Positions 56,352 to 64,000 of a stretch of DNA of 64,000 nucleotides are shown piece after piece (within the stretch, counting starts at the first letter, position 1; each line of letters opens with the position of its first letter). The notes beneath the pieces are model-generated. The model had not been told where the DNA came from and did no database searches. It saw only the letters and a program-made list of their open reading frames with translations. Source of the stretch: Agrypnia vestita (taxonomy: Eukaryota; Arthropoda; Insecta; Trichoptera; Phryganeidae); contig JADDOH010010098.1 in assembly GCA_016648135.1 (NCBI GenBank), positions 1 to 64,000 on the forward strand, given 5' to 3'. The translations under genes and the position numbers were made by a program.

Positions 56352-56945
56352 TAGTATAGTTAATATTTATAATATTTAAATAAAATTTCGCTAATACAGA
56401 ATACGGAATTTTCGGAATAGTTCGATTATTGAGTTTTAAAATTCGTGACTGTTAAAATTATTCGAAACTCTCAAAGGTCTGCATGTTAAAATTAAATAAA
56501 CAAAGGAAGAAAACATATTTTCCGCGGTATTAGATAAGGGACCAAGTTTAATTATTACGATTTGCACTAGTATGTATATATATACAAGAATTTATTACAT
56601 CTTCACGTATTTTGAGTATGAATATATATCATCATTATTCTCCTTAATGCCCGTTCCTGAGCATTAAGCAAGAAGGCAGTACAGACTTTGTTTAAGGTTT
56701 GCTGCCTGAGGCCACTCTCAGGGGGCGGCAAATTTCAGATAAAAGTAAACGGAAAATATCAAACTTTCATTTTACCCAGCGAGAAGTACCGGCCCAAAAA
56801 GCAAAGTAACGTAAGAAAGGATCATTCGAAAAAATACCCTTAACGTATTATCACGCTTGCAAAATGGTAGGCTAATGGCTTCAGTTAGGACCAAGTATAA
56901 TAATGAAAGCCTCCAATAAAATAGGAGAGGGAGCGAGTGAATTTT
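56352..56945. other. No gene recognised
   Basis: AT-rich, with a GC-richer patch at 56650-56740. No motif identified. Confidence 0.4.
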
Positions 56946-57612
56946 GTTTTAATAATCAAAATAATATACACGATGTACCAGAGCTAGCAACGTGACCGGT
57001 AGATGCATGCCTAGAGTCTAAAGTGTTCAAGCAACCATGACCTAATTAATATCAATAGTTATGGAGATATGCAGTATCAAAGATTGCATTTTTTTCAATA
57101 TTATTATTTTTTGCATTTACTTATTTTTTGCAAAAAGATGAACTATTATTGCAGTAACTTATATCGATTATGAAATATTCATTTGTTTCAATACAACTTA
57201 AATAAAATGATAAAAAATCTTGTAAAAAAAACTTTTTTAAATTTTCGCAAGGTTTTCATCAATTTATTACTTGTATTACTTGTATTAAAGCGAATTTTTC
57301 ACAATCTGCATAAGTTACTATGATGATAGTTCAACTTTTTGCAAAAAATAAATCAGAAACATTGAAGAAAAATGCAAAATAAATTTTCTTATTCGATATA
57401 TGTTACTGTAATGATAGTCCAACGTTTTACAAAACATAAGTCTGAAATATTTTTAAAAAAATGCAAACTTTGATTTTGCATATTTCCATAACTATTGATA
57501 TTAGGTCATGGTTGCTTGAACATTTTAGACTCACAACATAGGCAGGACTTTACCGGCCAAGTTTCTGCTACTAGCTCTGGTACATCTGTATATTATTATT
57601 TTAAAATAAAAA
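56946..57612. repeat. Foldback element, about 670 bp
   Basis: Long inverted arms of roughly 150-180 bp: left GATGTACCAGAGCTAGC (56972-56988), GTTCAAGCAACCATGACCTA (57026-57045) and TCAATAGTTATGGA match complements at about 57575-57592, 57505-57520 and 57486-57500. The inner region repeats the GATAGTTCAACTTTTTGCAA-like motif in both orientations. Non-coding; probably a MITE or foldback transposon. Confidence 0.8.
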
Positions 57613-57624
57613 CAAAAAAACTGC

Positions 57625-58060
57625 TATTTAATCAAGATGCACCGTATTTAAGACACAATACGCAGTGCCTTGATAAAATAGCTGATTTCAGGTATTTAAA
57701 ATAAGTTTTTTGTTATAATATCTTTTAAATTTATTGGAGTAAAAAAAAGTTGTCAAATATGTAAAAAGATTAGAAGAAAAATAAATAAAATAAAATAATA
57801 AATTGTTAGTAAACAAACTGACAGATTTTGCAATAATTTAAAAAAAATTTAGATAACAGTTTTCTTTATAATATTATTAAAAAAACACATATCACAAGTC
57901 CCTACAGTCATGTAAGGCCCACCAAGTGAAGCAATTTTCTTAATTGATTAAGTAATTTAGTCTGTGTCATTTAATAAAGATATGGAACCTGTTTAAAAAA
58001 TTAATATGATATCTCTCCGTACAAAATTATGATACAAAACGCAAGAGAAGATATGTCAAC
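57625..58060. repeat. Unclassified interspersed repeat, copy 2
   Basis: Similar to 4560-5115: ATTTAATCAAGATGC, ATACGCAGTGCCTTGAT, AACAAACTGACAGATTTTGC, TAGTCTGTGTCATTT and AAAACGCAAGAGAAG occur in the same order. It begins about 12 bp after the foldback. Confidence 0.6.
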
Positions 58061-58734
58061 AAATTATGAATTTTGCTCACATTGCCAGATAATCGCTTTA
58101 ACGCCAATTTTTATTTACTGTCGTAACTTGACTGCCGTGCAAAGGCACGACAATATTTTTTTTAATTATATCATATCTATGGCAATTTACTTATACATAG
58201 AAGTAAGTGTTAAAGCCAAATTTGGATTCAATTTGACTTCTTGTAATTTACAATGAGCGATAAAATCTTCAAATGTAGGAGGTTTCGATAAGCTGTGTCA
58301 GTTTACGATTCCAGTATTACATTCTTGAAAATTTTGAAAAAATAGTCTGTATCAGTTTTGCTTTTAAATTTACAGACAAAGATGAAAGCGTTTTTGAAAC
58401 ACATATATTTTTATCACTTTATATTTATTGAGATTCTATTTCATATTACTTATCATCCCCAGCTTATGGAATTTCAGATTCTCTATTCATTGCACTCCAT
58501 ACATTCTAAAAAGCTGTATAATCAATATATCTATGAAATATATCAACATTATATTTATATTAAATGTATTAAGTATGTTTATTATATATAAATATGTAGA
58601 TCCACGAGCAAATAATGAAGAGTTCGTATGGTAATATTTTTACTAGAAAGATTTGCTCAAATCTGTGCTTATGTTTCGCATATTTATTATTATTATTTAT
58701 TATTATTATTATTATATTTATTATTATTGTTTAT
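58061..58734. other. No gene; AT-rich, with (TAT)n tract
   Basis: Low-complexity frames only. An ATT/TTA microsatellite occupies about 58682-58732 directly before a LINE fragment. Confidence 0.5.
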
Positions 58735-59150
58735 TGCCACTATCGGACAGGAGAGTTTTATCCGATCTGATTTTATTATATAAAATTGTAAACTCGCATT
58801 ACCACAGCCCTGAAATTTTGTCCTTAATAATGTTCCATGTACCCAGTCGAACTACTCGAGTGCCGACGCCTTTTTACTGTGACAATACTAGAACAAATGC
58901 TTACTACAACTCGCTAGTACCTAGAATACACAGGTTAGGTAACAATTATACAAACATAGCGGACGTGTTTGGTTCTGGCCTGTCACAGTATAGGGGCGCG
59001 ATACTGAGAGCGCTTCATTCCGCCATAATGTAAATTATATACACTTTCTTTTTTTGTTTTTCTCTCTGTTTATATTATTTTTGCAAATAACTGTTATATA
59101 CCTACATATGTAAAAGCCTATTTAGGCTTAATAAATAAATAAATATTTTT
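58735..59150 (+). pseudogene. LINE 3' fragment (Jockey/R1-type RT C-terminus)
   Basis: The frame to the stop at 59033 encodes LPLSDRRVLSDLILLYKIVN, then PEILSLIMFHVPSRTTR, then NAYYNSLVPRIHRLGNNYTN. This order (L--RR---D---LYKI-N, then VPSR-TR, then Y--S---R--RLGN) is the C-terminal tail of Jockey/R1-like reverse transcriptases. The 3' UTR ends with AAAAGCCTATTTAGGCTTAA, a small hairpin, then (TAAA)n at 59131-59144. It is 5'-truncated, and the preserved frame suggests a recent copy. Confidence 0.75.
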
Positions 59151-59689
59151 TAACAAAATCCGTCTCAAATTTATACCAACTAAACGTAATCCTCATGTTA
59201 CTTGTGCCACACGATGTTCTAAATATAAGTCTTAGCTTAAACAGACGTGTTGCAAAACGACGCGTAGGTATCTTTACTTGAAGAGAACCTTAACGCTTTT
59301 ATTCCTTAAAATTAAATTTAATTTAATTAATTATATTTTTATAAATTAAATTCCCTTTAAACGTGACTTTATTATATATAATATTAGAATATTTTTAATT
59401 TCTCTTTTTATAACTGAATGATACATTCTAATAATAAAAATATCTTTCAAAAACAGAAATTAATTCACACAAGTATAATATTATTATTATTACAAAAACT
59501 TGTTTCTGAAAGAGTATTTTTTTCAGATGAATACAACCACATACTTAATGCAGTGATAATACAATCCATCGAATTTTTGCAACATCAATATTAGCAGCAT
59601 AAGCTAAGTCCTTACATGTGAGTGCAACTGATCTTTATATAAGTATTATAAATAATATATATACAAAAATTTTATAAATGTGGTGGTCA

Positions 59690-59850
59690 ATCATGGGTGC
59701 AATTATGAACATTGTGTAAAGTGATCACTTGAGCCAGCCGTACGATAGGTCATAAGCCCGATAAATACCCAAAGACTTCCATAACTTTCCTTTCCCATAT
59801 AAATAGCTTCTTCTTTGTGAGGCAAATACAACATATCTTTATTTATATAT
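59690..59850 (+). repeat. Family S repeat (copy S3)
   Basis: Full set of family motifs: TGTGTAAAGTGATCACTTGA, GCCAGCCGTACGATAGGTCA, TAAGCCCGATAAATACCCAA, TTTCCCATATAAATAGCTTC and TTTGTGAGG. Closest to the apparent consensus. Confidence 0.7.
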
Positions 59851-61779
59851 CACTGCTGTTTGATATTCCATAAAAATTGTCAGATTTTCAATAAAAAATT
59901 GTCGCGGAATCCTTATTAATATTATATATTAATATGGAACTTTATCAATATTGTTAATTGTGAAAAGAAAAAAAAATTATTGTCATTATTTGAGTAAATG
60001 AAAATAATAAATTAGCATTAGCAATAGCAGTACCTACACACACTTTTGATGTGTAACATATTTCCTCTCGCTTTCCTGTAATCTCTGGCAGTGATTTCGT
60101 GAAAAAGGACGGAAATGCATGAAAGTGCGCCCAATTTCATTTGACCAATGAGCGCACGCGATGGAAAAAAATTATCGTTTATAAACAAATCAATGCCCAG
60201 CAAGTGCCATTACAGCAAAGACGCACACTTCCAACATTCAACGCTTCTGATTTTATATATATATGTTGCGCGTCCGGTATCAAGCGTGTGGATGTTGTAA
60301 CTTTGATATATTTTGGCTTATATCTCAGAAACTATCCTACAAATACTAATTTTTTTTTACATTAATATAAACAATAACTACCCTTAATGATTCTCAAATT
60401 TAATGTAATTTATGTGATTATTTTAAAATATTTATTCAAATTTTTCACACAATATGTATAGCGGCACACTACCGCCATCTGTGAAAATAAATAAAAACAT
60501 ATAATTGACCATAAACATTTCTAAATAAAAATGCGTATGTAGATATACGGTAGGTACCTACCTAGTCCGGCAAAATTCAATAATTAATAAATGCTCGTGC
60601 ATTTTTTTACTTGTGTTTGCTAATTAATAAATATATAGGTATTAGCTTTTTTAAATTTTGATGTTAATTTCTGTTGCAGCTCAATTGATATGTTTAATTG
60701 TGAGATGTCAAATGTTACACATCATTTTTCGTTTTTTTGTGATGAGATGAATAAGTTTTGCTTTGATTTTCATTATTATCGTATTATTTACGACTGACCA
60801 AAACAGTACAGATAAAATTAAACAAAACCTTCAAAAACGCAGCAATTTTCCAAATGGAAATTCGGTCCTGAAAGAACGCGGCGGCTCCTCGAAGGAATCC
60901 GGGAATTATTTCCCCGAGGCGCCGTTCCGTTGCGAGAAGCAACTTAAACCGAAAGACAAACAGGTGAAAATTCTGTCGAGAAAGTTAGTGCTGACATGCT
61001 GAATCCTTAATCAGCTTTTTGGTTTCTGGTTTGCGGTAAACAAAGGATTGCGAAACACGAGCGAGTTCTTTTAAATGAGCGCCAAGTTCAGCAGTTCGGC
61101 TCCAGCCGGCTCCCGTGATATTTCCCAACATCTTTGCTGAATAATTTAACACTTAAAGTATATATTTACTTGTTCTCCCCGCCATGCACGGGGTGGGCGG
61201 GGCCGCGTTTCTTTATTCGCCGGTTCGTGGAAAGTTTTAGTGCCAGAATCTATCATTTGAGGTTGGTGCGCTCCGTTGAAACTTTGCCTGCGAAATGACG
61301 GTGTACAATGCGGTAATAGTGCTTAGGGTTACATCTTTAAAAACAGCATATAAATAAATAAAGATTTCAATAGATTGAGCAATTTTTTACAAAGAAATTT
61401 TTAAAAATTGATTTTATTATTCAGAATATTTTTGAGTTTGTTCAAATCTTTCAGAACGGTAGTACTGGATTTTCTTGTCACAGAGACATCATTAATCCTT
61501 TTGTAATGTTAGTAATTCGGAAAGAATTTCATTACACAATAAAGTATATTGCTTCATAAATTCCGTAAAAAATCAATTGTGGGAGTCTCATTTGATCGAC
61601 ATTAACGATATCAAAAATAATTAGCGACATCTGTGGGGATTTAGGGGGAAGGAAAATGGCTGTCACAGGCCGGTATAATAGGCTGTTACAACACTTACGT
61701 AATGTGTGTCATATAATCCAAATATTTACAACTTTCAAAAATTAGTAAGATATGGTATATTCTATCATGGTGGAAATGG
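59851..61779. other. No recognised gene; GC-richer single-copy-looking segment
   Basis: 60840-61310 is much more GC-rich than the rest (for example GAACGCGGCGGCTCCTCG and GGGGTGGGCGGGGCCGCG) and lacks terminal repeats, tails or coding motifs. The 79-codon frame at 60763-61002 has no recognisable domain. It may be conserved host non-coding DNA. The remainder is AT-rich. Confidence 0.4.
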
Positions 61780-61929
61780 CGAACGTTACATATGTGTAAA
61801 GTGATCACTTAAGCCTACCATACGATCGGTCGTAAGTCCGATATACACCATAAAAATGACTTCTGTACCTACTTTCCCATAATAATAATAAAATACAGTT
61901 TCGTCTCTGTGAGACATCCATAATACACA
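61780..61929 (+). repeat. Family S repeat (copy S4)
   Basis: AACGTTACATATGTGTAAAG, GATCACTTAAGCC, CATACGATCGGTCGTAAGTC, CTTCTGTACCTACTTTCCCA and GTGAGACATCCATAAT in family order, with an AATAATAATAA expansion near 61882. It directly precedes a Penelope 3' end. Confidence 0.7.
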
Positions 61930-62175
61930 TTAATTGATTAATGATGATTTTATTATTTTTATGTATCTACTTATATTTTATCAATTACACCTACATGTTT
62001 CGGAAAAACCTTTCCATCGTCAGGGTGTTTTATAAATGTCAAAATATAAAAATGAATAATGACTTTTTTGTTTTTCTAAATTATTTTCAAATGTTATTGT
62101 TTAAGTTCTTGATCGCACACAATTATTGGAAAATAATTAAAATTGGGCTAGTAGTTAAATTTAATTGATTATTAA
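61930..62175 (-). pseudogene. Penelope-like element 3' end
   Basis: On the minus strand, 62175-62120 translates to the INNQLNLTT-type C-terminus seen in the 32381 copy. A frameshifted stretch follows, then the hammerhead-like motif at 62028-61987 and a trailing GTAATTGATAAAATATAAGT that parallels the other copy. The RT and most of the GIY-YIG domain are absent. Confidence 0.7.
61987..62028 (-). ncRNA. Hammerhead-ribozyme-like motif in Penelope 3' end
   Basis: Minus strand: ACACC, then CUGACGA (the C falls at the position where any base is allowed), an extra U, stem II GGAAA with UUUCC around a GGUUU-containing loop, GAA, self-complementary ACAUGU, A at the cleavage position, and GGUGU pairing with the first strand. 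Every stem of the 32841-32882 copy is kept; the changes fall in the free core position and the loop. Confidence 0.68.
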
Positions 62176-63109
62176 TAATATTTTGTTAACCATTACATGC
62201 TTTTATGTGTTCTGGAAGAAAGAATATGTCCACCCGTCTGGAGAGAGAGTATTCGTGTCGACACGTGATGTAATTGTAGAAAAAAAATGTTTTTATTTAT
62301 AATTAGATGGCTTGAGATTCAATTTACATATACATTTTGTTTATTTAGCCAAAAGACCAACCGTTTAGTTAATTTTCCTAATAATTCTATCAATCAGTAA
62401 ACTACACCTGCACTGCACATCAAAAGTAGCTGTTATTAGTGGAAAAATTGATTAAAAATGTGCCCAGCCACCGGAAGAATAAAGAATTCGACTCATGTTA
62501 TTAAACTCTCTAACATGGGAAAAGGGTTAATCATGAAGTTCGTTTTTATTTAAATTCACAATCGGTTACGGAGCTCGGCTGGGCGACACGCCCGGCGTGT
62601 TCGCCTCAAATGAATACGTTTGTTTGGTTAGTTAAATCGAATCGCCCGAAACCGCCCCGTGTGAATAAACATTAATTCAAGTTTGCAGAAATGAAAAATT
62701 CCCCCTGAGTGTTTGTGCCCGTATTAAAATCAGGCTCCCGGGGCAGGGAAATGCTCGACGCAGTGCGGACGTGTTCGAGCCAAATCCGACTGCTTAGCGC
62801 GGCGAGCTTTTGAGCACCATTAACGTACAGAAGCCATCATAAAACGCTGACTTTGAGCAGTGGAAAACCTAACATGACATAAAAAATCTTTTTTTATTTG
62901 AAAAGTGCAGCATGTACGACGAAAAACAAAAGCGCCATTATATAATAGGTGAAATTTAGATACACGATTTTAAAGCCAGAGCGAAGATCTTAAAGCATAA
63001 AGCTGTGTGGGGTATAAAAGCGAAGACAACAATATTAAAAAAATAAAAAATATTTTAAATGAAGTCACCGAGGAAATATAAAGCGTACTGAATTATTAAT
63101 TTCATTTAT
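62176..63109. other. No recognised gene; GC-richer single-copy-looking segment
   Basis: 62450-62850 is GC-richer, with GGCTGGGCGACACGCCCGGC and CAGGCTCCCGGGGCAGGG segments, no repeat features and no coding motif. It is similar in character to 60840-61310. Confidence 0.35.
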
Positions 63110-63205
63110 CTTTTTTTTTTGGGTCGCAATCCTGGTCTGCAACAAGCACTTGCTTTCTCCACTCCTCTCTGTCACCTGCTAGCCTTTTCATTTCTTGATA
63201 GGTGT
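63110..63205 (-). pseudogene. RTE-like LINE C-terminal remnant
   Basis: The minus strand reads QEMKRLAGDREEWRKQVLVA then DQDCDPKKK, the DREEWR terminal block of RTE-like LINEs, followed by an A-run (complement of the T-run at 63111-63120). Only about 30 codons remain. Confidence 0.65.
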
Positions 63206-63597
63206 CACTAGCCTCCTATCACCTTTATCTATACCTTCAAAAATCACGTTTCCTTTAAATTTATTTTCCTTTTTCCTTCACATTTCCTGTATTATCTTGA
63301 ATTCAGTACATTTTAAATTAATTATCGATGATTACATTTTTTTTTTGGATATTGCTGCCTTTCTTTTGTACCCCAGATATGCTGTTGATGAAATGCTTCT
63401 AAAACATAGCTTTTATAATCAGTTATCAACAATAAAATTGACACTCTGCCAGATTATCTTATATAGAAATTTTTGTTACTAGCTACGAGACCTATATTTT
63501 AATGTTAATTAATACATATACTTTTTAAGCAGATGTTTTAATTTTTTGAACACTGACGTTATTTATTGCAAAGAACTCCATTATTTTAAATATAAAA
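63206..63597. other. No gene; AT-rich DNA
   Basis: The frame at 63195-63482 is hydrophobic and lacks a motif. Confidence 0.4.
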
Positions 63598-63723
63598 ATT
63601 CAAAAAACACAATGTTTTTTATATGAGTTCAATATTTTATTAGTCTCTTACAGGACGATCGTTTCGGCTTTTTAGGCCATTATCAGTTGATAACTCTTAT
63701 AAAAAACATTGTGTTTTTTGAAT
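63598..63723. repeat. Foldback with 26-bp outer arms and Penelope/hammerhead-like centre
   Basis: ATTCAAAAAACACAATG... at 63598-63623 is complementary to ...CATTGTGTTTTTTGAAT at 63698-63723. The inner arms continue less perfectly (GAGTT with AACTC). On the minus strand the centre reads CUGAUAA, then U, GGC...GCC, GAA, the self-complementary ACGAUCGU and C, the order of a hammerhead with one core base changed and a poor stem I. Confidence 0.75.
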
Positions 63724-64000
63724 ATTTATACTTTTTAAGCATCTTACAAAAGTGAAAATGTAGTTTTCGTGCAAGAATACATTATAATTAATATAAATTA
63801 ACTTTGTTTAAACCACTTATTTATTGAAAAAAATCAACAGGTTTAAAATAATCAGGTCCTTTTTGCAAATAGTTATCTTTTAAATTTATTTTCATGTTAA
63901 TTAGGTACTTTATATTGTCATTTTCCATATATAACTTTTTAATATTTTGATCTATACTCGATTTTTAAATATTATTTTTGTTTTCCTGATGAAGAAGCCA
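63724..64000. other. Repeat-like DNA at window edge
   Basis: 63847-63888 on the minus strand matches 27342-27380 (translation NLKDNYLQKGPDYF). The last 16 bases, CCTGATGAAGAAGCCA, begin another CUGAUGA-type motif but are cut off by the window end, so nothing can be concluded. Confidence 0.35.

Overview
The window looks like a stretch of a large, AT-rich, repeat-laden animal genome, most probably an insect or other arthropod. It has no operons, no ribosome binding sites and no dense bacterial-type coding. It contains intron-bearing transposon genes and remnants of many eukaryotic mobile-element classes: P element, mariner, hAT, PIF/Harbinger, Helitron, Penelope-like, RTE-, L2/CR1- and Jockey/R1-like LINEs, and solo LTRs. 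The taxonomic order cannot be fixed from sequence alone. I recognise no host protein-coding gene; the DNA is best read as intergenic or intronic sequence built from nested repeats.

The main feature is at 49560-56351. A mariner element (TA target duplication, 29-bp inverted ends, D,D34D transposase on the minus strand broken by two one-base frameshifts) has been split by a 5.5-kb P-superfamily element at 49602-55100. That element has perfect 25-bp inverted ends and an exact 8-bp target duplication. Its gene looks intact: two exons encode a THAP zinc finger, and one long exon encodes a coiled coil and an RNase H-like transposase core with D, D and E residues in place. Between them lies a tandem array of eight 72-nt cassettes, period about 156 bp. 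Each has its own acceptor and donor splice site and is phase 0 at both ends, so any number can be spliced in without shifting the frame. Two of the eight carry stop codons.

A second theme is Penelope-like retroelements with hammerhead-ribozyme-like motifs. Good matches lie at 32841-32882 (+), 61987-62028 (-) and 9523-9566 (+, inside a 333-bp foldback). A weaker one is at 22010-22058 (-), and decayed ones occur elsewhere.

Layout: 1-4.4 kb, an unresolved GC-richer retroelement-like block and AT-rich DNA; 4.4-10.8 kb, repeat pairs, family A repeats, a GCATG-rich inverted-repeat transposon, two foldbacks and a Helitron; 12.3-18.9 kb, perfect hairpins, LINE ends, hAT remnants and Helitrons; 19-24 kb, mostly unassigned DNA with one Penelope remnant; 24-32 kb, a SINE, an L2-like LINE end and a long unassigned tract; 32-38.9 kb, Penelope, RTE and PIF/Harbinger remnants; 40-42.6 kb, a hAT MITE and two solo LTRs; 43.5-45 kb, an inverted pair of family A repeats; 47-49.1 kb, LINE remnants and a Helitron; 49.5-56.4 kb, the nested mariner/P element; 56.9-64 kb, foldbacks, a LINE end, family S repeats, a Penelope end and two GC-richer single-copy-looking segments.
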